The notes under the pieces are model-generated. The model was not told where the DNA came from. It saw only the letters and a program-made list of their open reading frames with translations, and searched no databases. Both the position numbers and the translations under genes were made by a program. A stretch of DNA of 64,000 nucleotides from Acetobacter oryzoeni (GTDB taxonomy: Bacteria; Pseudomonadota; Alphaproteobacteria; Acetobacterales; Acetobacteraceae), in NCBI RefSeq assembly GCF_004014775.2, contig NZ_CP042808.1:2115001-2179000 (forward strand), read 5' to 3'. Shown piece after piece: positions 52,784-61,782 of this stretch. Position 1 is the stretch's first letter. The number at the start of each line of letters is the position of its first letter.

Positions 52784-53776
52784 AAATATACCGGGATAGG
52801 CACGGGAAGACACGTTATTACTTTCGCAAAAAGGGAATGAAGAGCGTCCGGCTTCCAGATATGCTGGATGCCTCATTCCTATCTTCCTATCATTCCGCCC
52901 TTTCAGGTGAGGAAAGAATAGAGCCCCGCTCCGAAGGAACTAAAAGTCATTCTCTGGATCATCTCATTGTGCTGTGGGTAAAGTCCAACCACTTCGGGAA
53001 ACTGGAGGATAGCACCAAGGCTGTATACATGCGCCTACTAAACCGCATCCGTGAAAGCGAGGCGGCGCAAGGTGATGCCGTTACAATGCAGCAGAAGCAT
53101 ATACGAATTCTGGTTTCACACTTTGGAACAGCCCCTACAACGGCGCAACGTATCCTGCGGCTCTTGGGGCAGTTAATGCAATTCGCCATTTCTCTGGGGT
53201 GGAGAGAGGATGATCCAACGCTAGGAATAAAGATAAAGCGCCAGAAAAGCGAAGGTATCCATTCATGGACAGAGAAAGAGATAGCTCAGTTTGAGAGGAG
53301 ATGGACGTCCGGCTCAATCCAGAGGCTGGCGCTCTATCTCATGTTATATACCGGCCAGAGACGTAGCGATGTAGTCACTATGGGGCCAGCAGATATTTCT
53401 CAGGGGGCCATTCACCTCAAGCAGAAAAAAAACAAAGACTGAACTGATACTCCCTTTGCATACAGCGCTTCTGCACGAGCTTAATCAGTGGAACGGCACG
53501 GGACAGACGTTTCTGGAAGCTGCCAAGGGGAGCCCTTATACGGCAAACGGTTTCTACAACGTATTCAAGTCATGGTGCCGGGAAGCTGAATTACCAGAAA
53601 ACTGCTCACCTCACGGATTGCGAAAGGCTGCTGCAAGACGGCTAGCTGAGGCCGGATGCTCTGCGCATCAGATTGCCGCCATCACTGGGCATAAAAGATT
53701 GACTGATGTTGCCCATTATACACGTGCGGCTGAGCAGAGAAAAATGGCCGAAGACGCGATGTCAATGCTGGGGGAG

Positions 53777-53810
53777 AAGTGTCTAACCGAAACTGACGAA
53801 GTGTCTAACC
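53777..53810 (+). promoter_or_regulatory. two arm-type integrase sites within the int gene
   Basis: AAGTGTCTAACC at 53777-53788 and again at 53799-53810, 22 bp apart, ending about 41 bases before the core. The two copies are read in different frames (KCLT, EVSN), so the match is at DNA level. Confidence 0.55.
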
Positions 53811-53851
53811 TAGACGAAAAACGGCAGAAAACTGCGGGGAAAGGAAATTCT

Positions 53852-53866
53852 TGGTGGACCCGGCGC
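53852..53866. repeat. attR core (15-bp direct repeat)
   Basis: TGGTGGACCCGGCGC, the right copy of the core. It encodes, on the minus strand, the T-stem end, the acceptor strand and the CCA of tRNA-Arg, and on the plus strand the integrase residues WWTRR. Confidence 0.9.
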
Positions 53867-53928
53867 GATTCGAACGCGCGACCTTTGCCTTCGGAGGGCA
53901 ACGCTCTATCCAGCTGAGCTACGGGTCC
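53852..53928 (-). tRNA. tRNA-Arg (anticodon CCG)
   Basis: 77 bases including an encoded CCA. Acceptor GGACCCG/CGGGTCC, D-arm GCTCAGCTGGATAGAGC, anticodon arm TTGCC-CTCCGAA-GGCAA with anticodon CCG, T-arm GCGCG-TTCGAAT-CGCGC. It reads CGG. The gene is intact at attR since the phage core restores its 3' end. A TTGGCA box lies about 35 bases upstream, without a convincing -10 box. Confidence 0.97.
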
Positions 53929-53969
53929 GTGCGCCTTCCCTAACGCAATTCAGGGGTATTTGCCAAGCC

Positions 53970-54011
53970 TCTATCTGCATTATCCTGATAACTTCCGCAG
54001 ATAGACTTTTA
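53970..54011 (+). terminator. possible plus-strand terminator beyond the tRNA
   Basis: TCTATCTGC (53970-53978) and GCAGATAGA (53997-54005), perfect 9-bp arms, followed by CTTTT. It would stop phage transcription from running into the hydrolase gene region. Confidence 0.5.
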
Positions 54012-54048
54012 CGCCGCATTCCGACCCTATCATTCTGGGCTAATGGAT

Positions 54049-55113
54049 TTAACGCGCCAAACCATCCAACCATGAGGCCGGAAACCACTTTCCCTCCGGT
54101 TTTGCCGGATTTTGTGCTTGCCACGTACTGGCGGATACATCTCCACCTGATGGTAAAAAACTATCTGGCTGCGTGATCCAAGATAGCATGTCCTGCATCA
54201 CCTGCTTGCCGTTTTTATCGCGCAGCAACAAATGGTGGCCGCCGGAAATCAGATCCAGCCGCGTACCCTTGGGCAAAGTTTCCCATACCTTGGCCATTGC
54301 CTTGGAAGGCACCAGTTGGTCCTTATCTCCATACACACAAAGCAGTGGCCCTTTAATTTGTGGCGCGGCGGCAGCGGCCTGCTTCATCAAACCCACTAAC
54401 CCGCGCAAGGCCTCTAGCTGCGTAGCCCTTAGAGTAAGCGGGTCAAAATACAGGCGCAAAAGGGCTGCCGGATTATCACTCGCCACCACATGCACGGGCA
54501 GCTCCCGCCCAGTTACCAAATGATGTGGAAAAAGCGTTGCCAGAACATCTAATGGAATATCTGCCCCTAGACCCAGATTCCACACAGCAGGTGCCAGCAG
54601 CAATGTGCCAGCAACAGATGGAGCATCTGACTTAGACATGAGAAGCATGAGAATAGCGCCCCCCATACTTTCACCCGTAAGATAGAGCGGTATCTGGGGG
54701 TTTTCTTTCTGAAGGATGGCTATTTCTTCCCGCACATCCTGCACCATACGGTCTGAACCGGCCCATTCTCCACGGTTTGGGGCTTCGCCAAAACCCCGTT
54801 GATCTGGTGCGACTACAGTTATGCCCTGTCCGGCAAAAAATGGCGCAGGTTGCTCCCAAGCATCACGGCTATCATTAAACCCGTGCAGCGCCAGCAATAT
54901 ACCCCGTGGTTGTTCCTGCGCCTTCCATACACGAGCGGGAATGGCTACACCGTCAGACAATGTGAACATGCGATCGGGTGGAACAAGCCGCGCAGCTGCC
55001 GCAAAACGTGGTAGAGGCTTAGGGGGATCAGGAAGTTTCATACTGCATCCTGCCAAACTCAAAAACACAACCAGTAACGCGCAAGCGTATCGTCCATATC
55101 TGCTCACGCGCAT
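54049..55113 (-). CDS. alpha/beta hydrolase lipoprotein (monoacylglycerol-lipase-like)
   Basis: About 354 residues. From the Met at 55113 there is a basic start, a hydrophobic stretch and lipobox LAGC; a longer frame start at 55173 is possible. Catalytic triad of the serine aminopeptidase S33/Hydrolase_4 fold: GESMG with Ser, Asp in YGDKDQLV, His in SGGHH. Also LALHGFNDSRDAW and PDQRGFGEAPNRG. It would cleave small esters or lysophospholipids at the envelope. Host gene, next to the tRNA. Confidence 0.82.
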   Translation of the reverse strand: MRVSRYGRYACALLVVFLSLAGCSMKLPDPPKPLPRFAAAARLVPPDRMFTLSDGVAIPARVWKAQEQPRGILLALHGFNDSRDAWEQPAPFFAGQGITVVAPDQRGFGEAPNRGEWAGSDRMVQDVREEIAILQKENPQIPLYLTGESMGGAILMLLMSKSDAPSVAGTLLLAPAVWNLGLGADIPLDVLATLFPHHLVTGRELPVHVVASDNPAALLRLYFDPLTLRATQLEALRGLVGLMKQAAAAAPQIKGPLLCVYGDKDQLVPSKAMAKVWETLPKGTRLDLISGGHHLLLRDKNGKQVMQDMLSWITQPDSFLPSGGDVSASTWQAQNPAKPEGKWFPASWLDGLAR

Positions 55114-55218
55114 GGGAAGATAAGAAAGGTGCAAAACCATAGCCCACACAGCTATCATGCACACAGCCAGCACATGTTGTTCATTTGGGCATCATAGCAA
55201 AAAGGGAATACCACACCT

Positions 55219-55434
55219 ATGTTGATACAGCCTGCCAACCCTGTGCCACACCCCAAACTGGGGCATGTTGAAACCATTATGGTGGATAAACGCACAATTG
55301 CCTGCGATGGCGGCTTGGGCGCGCTTGGACACCCGCGCGTATGGCTGAAAATTAGCGGTCATCAAACCGTATGCCCCTATTGTTCACGCCTGTTTGTGCT
55401 GCAACCAGATACCGAGGCGCTAGCAGAACACTAA
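55219..55434 (+). CDS. zf-CHCC zinc-finger domain protein
   Basis: 71 residues. IACDGGLGALGHPRVWL and VCPYCSRLFVL give the Cys, His, Cys, Cys order of the zf-CHCC family (the bacterial relatives of NDUFS6 of complex I). A small, conserved alphaproteobacterial protein. Divergent from the hydrolase. Confidence 0.85.
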   Translation: MLIQPANPVPHPKLGHVETIMVDKRTIACDGGLGALGHPRVWLKISGHQTVCPYCSRLFVLQPDTEALAEH

Positions 55435-55528
55435 CCGCTTTTTCTGCATCCTTCGCTTTCACCAACAACAGGTTACAATTACAGGCAAGTTTGGCCTATG
55501 CTGCGCGTTCCTTATTGCAGAATGCACC

Positions 55529-57721
55529 ATGAGTTTGCCTGTTATGCCTCTTTCGCGTTTTATTGCCCTTAGTCTGCCTTCTGCTTCTGCCTCAAGGCAG
55601 GCAAAAGGCAACAGGCGCGGCCTTGCAGGCTGGCTGGCTCTTTCTGTTGCCATTTTGACGGCGCCTTTTGTTTTCTCACATCCTTCAGTCGCGGCAGAAA
55701 GCCCGCAGGTTAAAACCGGCCATAGCATTGCAAGCCTGATAACTGCGTCTGACACAGTTGATGCGCATAGTCGCTTACACATTGCCTTGCGGCTTCAGCT
55801 TCAGAACGGCTGGCACACATACTGGCAAAATCCGGGAGACGCAGGAGATCCTCCTGCTATTACCATAAAAGCGGATGGCGCATTGCAAGGCAGCACGCAA
55901 ACCATTCAGTGGCCAGTACCTCAGCGTATTCCTGATTCTTCACTCATGTCTTATGCCTATACTGGCGATGTAATTCTGCCTTTGGAGCTTCCTCTTCAAT
56001 CTGCAGACCAGAAATCAGACAAGGTGAACATCACAGCACACGCAAATTGGCTGGTGTGTGAGCATGTCTGCGTGCCCGAAGAAGCTGATCTTGCGCTCAC
56101 ATTGAGTAAAGGCACTCCAGCGCCTTCTGCTCAAGCCCCTTTGTTTGAGCAAACATTACAGCACATGGCTGTGTCCTCACCCTATACGGCAACCTTTTCC
56201 TCCAACGGCATTTTACAGCTAACAGGTAAAGATCTTAGCCCCACATCCGTATCCGATGCATGGTTCATGCCAGAGCAACAAGGCAAAATTGCCGAAGCTG
56301 CCGCGCAAAAACCTATCATCCGCAACGGTTCTGTGACGTTGCATCTTAAGCCGACTGCAGATTTTTCTGCCCTGCCATCTTTATCTGGAATTGTAGTTTT
56401 AAAGGATAAAGCTGATACCGAACGCGCTCTGCAAGTTAAGGCCAACCCCGGTACAGTTACCGATACATCAGAAAATACGCGCACTGCTTCTGCCGGATTT
56501 ATGCGGCAAATACTGTTTGCTTTTATAGGTGGGCTGATCCTGAACCTGATGCCCTGCGTGTTCCCCATTCTGGCCATGAAAGCATTGGCAGTCACCCGGC
56601 TAGGACATGCTGCAAGACAAGAACAAATTCTGAGTGCAGCCTGTTATGCTGGTGGGGTTATCGGCAGCTTTACTTTATTAGGCGCCACCATGATGGCGGC
56701 ACGGTTAACTGGCTCTGCAGCAGGTTGGGGCTTTCAGTTTCAATCTCCCCTTTTTGTTGGGATGATTTGTTGGCTGCTTTTTTCCATGGCCCTAAACCTT
56801 TTGGGCGTGTTTTCTTTTTCTGCTGTATCCATCAACAGCGCACCTCATACACACCACAGCGTATGGAATGATATTCTAACAGGTGTGCTGGCTGTTGTTG
56901 TGGCCTCACCCTGCACAGCTCCTTTTATGGGCGTGGCCATTGCCGGGGCTCTGTCTGGCCCTCCCATTGCAGGGCTTACCGTATTTGCAGCACTCGGGTT
57001 TGGGTTGGCCCTTCCCTATCTGTTAATTGCAATCTTTCCTTCCTGCGCCAGAATGCTGCCGCGCCCCGGCGCATGGATGATCTATTTACGCCAGTTTCTA
57101 GCATTTCCCCTCCTTGCATCCTGCGTATGGTTGCTATGGGTTGCTACATTGGAAGGTGGCGCTTCTATAGTTGCCTTGCTTGGGTCAGGCATGGTGCTGT
57201 TAGGGGTAGCCGCATGGGTGTATGGTCTGGCCCAGACACATCAGAACACGTTATCTGACCGCAAACGCTTTGCCTTGCACGGTTTGGCATTATTGGCATT
57301 ACTTGGTGCATTATCTCTGCTGCCCGTATTACGGCAACAAGCAGCCGCTCCATCTTCTACCCAAGGCATGACCTTGCCCGAAGGCGTAGAAGCTTTTTCC
57401 ACCACGCGGCTCCAAACCTTACATGACAGCGGCAAAGGCGTGTTTGTGGATATGACAGCTGCGTGGTGCATTACCTGTTTGGTCAACGAACGTGTAGCGT
57501 TGGATGTGCCGGAGGTGCGCGAGGCCTTCAAAACCCAGAATGTCACCCTGCTACGCGGAGACTGGACAACGCACGATGCCGCCATTACCGCCTTCCTACG
57601 CCAACATGGGCGCGATGGTGTGCCTTTTTACCTGTTTATTCCGGCTAACGGAGCACCCATAACGCTACCGCAGGTGCTCACACCAGGGTTGGTTATTAAA
57701 ACTATCAGTTCCACACGTTAA
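55529..57721 (+). CDS. dsbD: DsbD-family protein-disulfide reductase (ScsB-like)
   Basis: 730 residues. A signal segment near 30-55, a periplasmic N-terminal domain (about 60-320) with WHTYWQNPGDAG and Cys in WLVCEHVCVPEEADL, then eight hydrophobic segments with Cys in LMPCVFPI and SPCTAPFMG, and a C-terminal thioredoxin domain with AAWCITC. It moves electrons from cytoplasmic thioredoxin to periplasmic partners, for cytochrome c maturation or disulfide repair. The 3' end overlaps the opposite SMR gene by four bases. Confidence 0.9.
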   Translation: MSLPVMPLSRFIALSLPSASASRQAKGNRRGLAGWLALSVAILTAPFVFSHPSVAAESPQVKTGHSIASLITASDTVDAHSRLHIALRLQLQNGWHTYWQNPGDAGDPPAITIKADGALQGSTQTIQWPVPQRIPDSSLMSYAYTGDVILPLELPLQSADQKSDKVNITAHANWLVCEHVCVPEEADLALTLSKGTPAPSAQAPLFEQTLQHMAVSSPYTATFSSNGILQLTGKDLSPTSVSDAWFMPEQQGKIAEAAAQKPIIRNGSVTLHLKPTADFSALPSLSGIVVLKDKADTERALQVKANPGTVTDTSENTRTASAGFMRQILFAFIGGLILNLMPCVFPILAMKALAVTRLGHAARQEQILSAACYAGGVIGSFTLLGATMMAARLTGSAAGWGFQFQSPLFVGMICWLLFSMALNLLGVFSFSAVSINSAPHTHHSVWNDILTGVLAVVVASPCTAPFMGVAIAGALSGPPIAGLTVFAALGFGLALPYLLIAIFPSCARMLPRPGAWMIYLRQFLAFPLLASCVWLLWVATLEGGASIVALLGSGMVLLGVAAWVYGLAQTHQNTLSDRKRFALHGLALLALLGALSLLPVLRQQAAAPSSTQGMTLPEGVEAFSTTRLQTLHDSGKGVFVDMTAAWCITCLVNERVALDVPEVREAFKTQNVTLLRGDWTTHDAAITAFLRQHGRDGVPFYLFIPANGAPITLPQVLTPGLVIKTISSTR

Positions 57722-58056
57722 TGTTGCATGGAACCTGAAAACAGATTGATAACCAACACCCCAATCATAATCAGACCAATACCAATAAGGGCTGGTATAT
57801 CCAGCATTTGCTTGAAGAACAGCGCACCAATAGCTGAAACAAGCACAATGCCTACCCCGCTCCATATGGCATAAACAATGCCTGTTGGAATGGTTTTGAG
57901 CGGGATGGATAGAAAATAGAAGGCACATCCATACGCCGCCAGACTGGCAACAGCGTATCCCCAACGCGCAAACCCGTGTGAGGCTGTCAGCAAGGATGTG
58001 CCGATAACTTCAGATACAATGGCAACTGCCAAGTATAAGGAAGGTTTGGAAACCAT
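57718..58056 (-). CDS. small multidrug resistance (SMR/EmrE-like) transporter
   Basis: 112 residues and four membrane spans. The essential Glu is at position 16 in AIVSEVIGTS; further SMR signatures are KTIPTGIVYAIWSGVGIVL and the last span with NLFSG. Homodimeric drug/proton antiporter. Lies 19 bases after serS on the same strand, so perhaps co-transcribed. Confidence 0.9.
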   Translation of the reverse strand: MVSKPSLYLAVAIVSEVIGTSLLTASHGFARWGYAVASLAAYGCAFYFLSIPLKTIPTGIVYAIWSGVGIVLVSAIGALFFKQMLDIPALIGIGLIMIGVLVINLFSGSMQH

Positions 58057-58075
58057 TGTATCTAAGCTCTACTTT

Positions 58076-59344
58076 TTAGCTAATTTTTTCAATACCCCCC
58101 ATATATGGGCGCAGAACATCCGGCACGGTTACAGAGCCATCTTCGTTCTGATAATTTTCCATAACCGCAATAAGGGTACGGCCCACAGCAAGGCCAGAGC
58201 CGTTCAGCGTATGCACAAAAGCAGGAGCCGCACCGGCCTGCGGACGATAACGGGCGTTCATACGGCGAGCCTGAAAATCCCGCGTATTGGAGCACGAAGA
58301 AATTTCCCGCCAAGCATCCTGCCCCGGCAGCCATGCTTCCAGATCAAAGGTTTTAGCTGCGCCAAACCCGGTATCACCCGCGCACAGCAGAACGCGGCGA
58401 TACGGAATGTTCAACTTTTCCAGCACCTTTTCTGCACAGCGCGTCATGCGCTCATGCTCGGCATCACTTTCTTCTGGCGTGGTTACGGAAACCATTTCCA
58501 CTTTTTCAAACTGATGCTGGCGGAGCATCCCACGCACATCTCGCCCAGCAGCCCCTGCTTCGCTTCGGAAACACTGGCTTAGTGCTGTCATACGCAGCGG
58601 CAGTGCTGAAGCCTCCAGAATATCGCCAGATACAGAAGCTGTAAGCGGCACCTCTGCTGTGGGAATAAGCCAGCGGCCATCTTCCGTACGGAAGGATTGA
58701 TCTGCAAATTTTGGCAGCTTGTCTGTTCCGTACATGGCATCATCATTCACCATGACGGGCACTTGCGTTTCCGTATATCCGTGCTCGGTAACGTGCAGAT
58801 CCAGCATAAACTGGCCCAGAGCACGCGCCAGACGCGCAATACCGCCACGCAGCACCACAAAACGCGAACCAGAAAGCTTGGCTGCTGTTGCAAAATCCAT
58901 CTGCTTTAGCGTTTCACCCAGCTCAAAATGCTGCTTGGGTGTAAACGTAAAGGCAGGCTTTGTGCCCCATTCATGCTGCACTACGTTGGCGCTTTCATCC
59001 GGGCCTTCTGGCACGGTGGCATCCAAACGGTTGGGCAGGTTAGCCAAAAGTGCCGTGCTTTCACGCCCCAGTGCGTTTACCTGTTCTTCCAGCGCTTCCA
59101 TTTCTGCGCGCAGGGCCAAGCCTTCAGCTTCCAGATCACTGCTATCGCCACCATTACGCTTCAGAGTTCCAATTTCACGTGCCAGCGCTTTGCGGCGTCC
59201 TTGCTTTTCCTGCAACACGGTCTGGGCCTGGCGGCGTTCTTCATCCCATGCCAGCAATTTGGCCGAAACAGGCTCAATCCCACGGCGGGCAAGATCGGCA
59301 TCAAAAGCAGCGGGATCAGCCCGCAGGGCGCGAATATCATGCAT
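58076..59344 (-). CDS. serS: seryl-tRNA synthetase
   Basis: 422 residues, normal length. N-terminal long coiled-coil arm (about 30-100) that holds tRNA-Ser; class II core with motif 2 ([22 protein letters not shown]) and motif 3 ([18 protein letters not shown]). Also [18 protein letters not shown]. Fourth-last gene of the argS-to-serS run; the start follows three bases after tatC's stop. Confidence 0.96.
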   Translation of the reverse strand: MHDIRALRADPAAFDADLARRGIEPVSAKLLAWDEERRQAQTVLQEKQGRRKALAREIGTLKRNGGDSSDLEAEGLALRAEMEALEEQVNALGRESTALLANLPNRLDATVPEGPDESANVVQHEWGTKPAFTFTPKQHFELGETLKQMDFATAAKLSGSRFVVLRGGIARLARALGQFMLDLHVTEHGYTETQVPVMVNDDAMYGTDKLPKFADQSFRTEDGRWLIPTAEVPLTASVSGDILEASALPLRMTALSQCFRSEAGAAGRDVRGMLRQHQFEKVEMVSVTTPEESDAEHERMTRCAEKVLEKLNIPYRRVLLCAGDTGFGAAKTFDLEAWLPGQDAWREISSCSNTRDFQARRMNARYRPQAGAAPAFVHTLNGSGLAVGRTLIAVMENYQNEDGSVTVPDVLRPYMGGIEKIS

Positions 59345-59347
59345 GGG

Positions 59348-60178
59348 TCAGGGAACCTCCTGCTGGGTGTTGGATGTATCTTCCGCTTGGCTGGCCTTCC
59401 ATTTAGGTTCGACCAAGCGCGCACAGATAATGGAAATTTCGTAAAGTAAGACCAACGGCACGGCCAGACCAATCTGAGTGATAACATCTGGCGGCATCAG
59501 AATAGCGGCAATAACAAAAGCGCCCACAATGGCATAACGGCGGAAACGCCGGAGCATATCTGCCGTAACAATGCCCACCCGTGCCAGAAGCGTAAGCACT
59601 ACCGGCAGTTCAAACGCCACGCCAAAAGCCATGATAAGTTTCATGACCAGTGAAAGATATTCGGAAACCTTGGCTTGCAGCTCAATCTGCACACCATCAT
59701 GCCCCGCACCGGCTGTTTGGAACGACAGGAAGAAACGCCAAGCAATGGGGAAAATAAAGTAATAGGCCAGCGATGCCCCAACCAGAAACAAAATGGGCGT
59801 TGCAATTAGAAATGGAGCAAAAGCGCGCTTTTCCGACCGGTAAAGCCCAGGGGCTATAAAAATCCACGCCTGCATGGCCACAACGGGAAAAGACAGAAAA
59901 GCCGCGCCAAAAAACGCCACACGAATATAGGTAAAAAATGCCTCATACAGCGCGGTGTAAATGAGATGCGGCTGCTCTCCCTGCTGGCGCATAATTTCAC
60001 CCAACGGACGCGCCAGAAACAGATATATATCACCTGCGTAATGATAACACAGTGCAAAACACAGAATAAAGGCAGCGCCCGCCCATAACAAACGGCGACG
60101 CAATTCCAGCAAATGATCAATCAACGGCATTGGTTGATCGTGAATAGGATCTTCCCCCACGGTTTCGTTTTCGTTCAT
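59348..60178 (-). CDS. tatC: twin-arginine translocase subunit TatC
   Basis: 276 residues, six membrane spans. PLIDHLLELRRRLLW is the conserved cytoplasmic N-terminus that binds the Tat signal; also PLGEIMRQQGEQPHLIYTALYEAFFTYIRV and the periplasmic Glu region. C-terminal extension of about 30 polar residues. Overlaps tatB by four bases. Confidence 0.96.
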   Translation of the reverse strand: MNENETVGEDPIHDQPMPLIDHLLELRRRLLWAGAAFILCFALCYHYAGDIYLFLARPLGEIMRQQGEQPHLIYTALYEAFFTYIRVAFFGAAFLSFPVVAMQAWIFIAPGLYRSEKRAFAPFLIATPILFLVGASLAYYFIFPIAWRFFLSFQTAGAGHDGVQIELQAKVSEYLSLVMKLIMAFGVAFELPVVLTLLARVGIVTADMLRRFRRYAIVGAFVIAAILMPPDVITQIGLAVPLVLLYEISIICARLVEPKWKASQAEDTSNTQQEVP

Positions 60179-60843
60179 GGTTGATGATCCATCACCTGCT
60201 GTTCTGGCTCAGCCCCTTTTGGCTGCTCTGTCTGCAAATCCACATCCTGCTGCCATGCTGGCCTGCTTGGGCCAGCCACACGCACCAATCTTTCACCCGG
60301 TGCCACACTACGCCCACCGTGCATGACGCGCACTGGCGGCAAAAATGCTGGAGGGTGCAAGCGGTCCTGCTCCTTCAAAATGCGGCGGACAATATTGGGC
60401 GGCAGTTCTGGCGGAGCGCTGGCAATATCCTCATCCGTTACGGCTGGCTCATACGTGCTGGGCACGTAAGCAGAAACATTGGTTGTGCTTTGTGTGCTGG
60501 AAGCAGGCATATCCAATGCACGGGGACCGGCGGGAATATGCTGTTCAGCAATTTGTGGCGGCGGTGCGAAAGAACTGCTTAGCGTGCCATCGGAATCAAT
60601 AGCCTTCATGATCCGGTTGCGTACGTTGAGGTTTTTGAGATCCCGAACCTGATCACGCACTTCCGTCAGATCGGCTTCACGCACCATTTCATCAACGTGG
60701 GACTGAAACTCCCCCGCCAGTTTGCGTGCCTTTTTTATAGCTCCTGCCAGCCCACGAATAGCCACGGGCAAATCCTTCGGGCCGATCACGACCAGAGCCA
60801 CGGCGCCAATCAGCGCGATTTCAGACCAGGCAAAATCAAACAT
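60175..60843 (-). CDS. tatB: twin-arginine translocase subunit TatB
   Basis: 222 residues from ATG 60843; an earlier start lacks support. The canonical MFDFAWSEIALIGAVALVV with Glu8, hinge GPKDLP, amphipathic helix and a long acidic Pro-rich tail. TatB and TatC form the signal-peptide receptor. tatA is not in the window. Confidence 0.93.
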   Translation of the reverse strand: MFDFAWSEIALIGAVALVVIGPKDLPVAIRGLAGAIKKARKLAGEFQSHVDEMVREADLTEVRDQVRDLKNLNVRNRIMKAIDSDGTLSSSFAPPPQIAEQHIPAGPRALDMPASSTQSTTNVSAYVPSTYEPAVTDEDIASAPPELPPNIVRRILKEQDRLHPPAFLPPVRVMHGGRSVAPGERLVRVAGPSRPAWQQDVDLQTEQPKGAEPEQQVMDHQP

Positions 60844-60915
60844 GGGCAGTTCCGTTGCTGCACGCACCGCACGGGAAAAACAAAAACGCCCGCACAACCA
60901 GATGGAGAGTATCTA

Positions 60916-61782
60916 TCATGAGCCTTCTGGCGCGGAAACATGCGGTTTTATGCTTTCTTCCGCAACTTCTGGCGTTATCTCTGCCTGTTCATCTGTATTT
61001 TCGGCAGCCGTGGCTGAGCCAGTATCAGTCTGTAACGCATTCTCTGACTGTGCATCCGTGCCTGATATATCGGGCGCGTGTTCTGCCTGATCAGCCGCCT
61101 CTTCTGCGCCATTTGCAAAAGTGATTTCTGTTTGTGGGCGCCCCATTGCCCCTGCGTTTTCTGGCACTTCTACCAGCAGTTCTTCTCTGCGCGGCAAATC
61201 CGCCAAAGAGCGTAAGCTGAAATGGCGTAGAAAATCCTGCGTTGTACCCCACAACACAGGCCGCCCTGGTACTTCCTTGCGCCCTTTGGGCATAATAAGT
61301 GCTGATTCTATCAGCGTATCCAGCACATTCTGGCCAAGGCTTACGCCGCGTATTTCTTCTATCTGCACACGTGTGCAGGGCTGGTGATAAGCAATAATTG
61401 CCAGTGTTTCCATAACCGCACGTGAAAAACGGCGAGGCCGCTCCAACACGCGCGTAAGAGCTGGCGCCAAGCCTGGCGCTGTCCGAAACTGCCACCCTCC
61501 GGCTATTTCAACAGGCATCACACCCCGGCCTTCATAACGCTGCACAAGGGCTTGCAAAACAGATGTTACAAAGGCGGCCAGATTATCCACTCCATCTGGC
61601 ACAAGCTGGCGCAATTCCAGCAACTCCGCCAACCGGCGCGCACTTACAGGTTCGGTAGACGCAAAAATAAGTGCTTCCGCCAAGCGTAAAGCTTCTTCTG
61701 AAACCATAGTATTTTCAGGCTGAACTACCTTCATGGCCTCTGCACTTTCAGAAGCAGCATTATCCGTTATGTCCGTGGTCAT
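60916..61782 (-). CDS. scpB: segregation and condensation protein B
   Basis: 288 residues. Two winged-helix domains (ALRLAEALIFASTEPVSARRLAELL and AVMETLAIIAYHQPCTRVQIEEIRGV), then an acidic tail. With ScpA it bridges SMC heads in chromosome condensation. Overlaps scpA by four bases. Confidence 0.93.
   Translation of the reverse strand: MTTDITDNAASESAEAMKVVQPENTMVSEEALRLAEALIFASTEPVSARRLAELLELRQLVPDGVDNLAAFVTSVLQALVQRYEGRGVMPVEIAGGWQFRTAPGLAPALTRVLERPRRFSRAVMETLAIIAYHQPCTRVQIEEIRGVSLGQNVLDTLIESALIMPKGRKEVPGRPVLWGTTQDFLRHFSLRSLADLPRREELLVEVPENAGAMGRPQTEITFANGAEEAADQAEHAPDISGTDAQSENALQTDTGSATAAENTDEQAEITPEVAEESIKPHVSAPEGS

Larger units (their letters stand above)
1797..53866. mobile_element. 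temperate contractile-tailed prophage integrated in tRNA-Arg(CCG)
   Basis: About 52.06 kb between 15-bp direct repeats. The content is that of a complete temperate phage: integrase and excisionase-like gene, cro/repressor switch, replication initiator with iterons, RecT, terminase, portal, capsid, sheath, tube, tape measure, baseplate, fibres and lysis genes. Tail sheath, DUF2612, Gp138 and baseplate J genes indicate a contractile tail. The only obvious lesion is the frameshift in the integrase. Most structural and early genes overlap by 1-20 bases. Confidence 0.93.
52756..53917 (+). pseudogene. int: tyrosine integrase, split by one extra A in a run of eight
   Basis: Starts at GTG 52756. The first frame gives 228 codons and stops at 53442; the rest is in the +1 frame up to 53917. 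With seven instead of eight A's at 53425-53432 the two join as QKKTKTELILPLH, a normal integrase. Catalytic residues: first Arg in YTGQRRSD (first frame), HGLRK, GHK and Tyr in HYTRAA (second frame). As written the product lacks the nucleophile. The C-terminus WWTRRDSNARPLP is coded by the att core and the tRNA; in the circular phage it would be WWTRRNSNN. Confidence 0.85.

Noticed and set aside
58719..59444. Plus-strand 241-codon frame over serS
   Set aside because: Antisense to a well-conserved gene, Ser/Arg-rich by base composition, no ribosome site.
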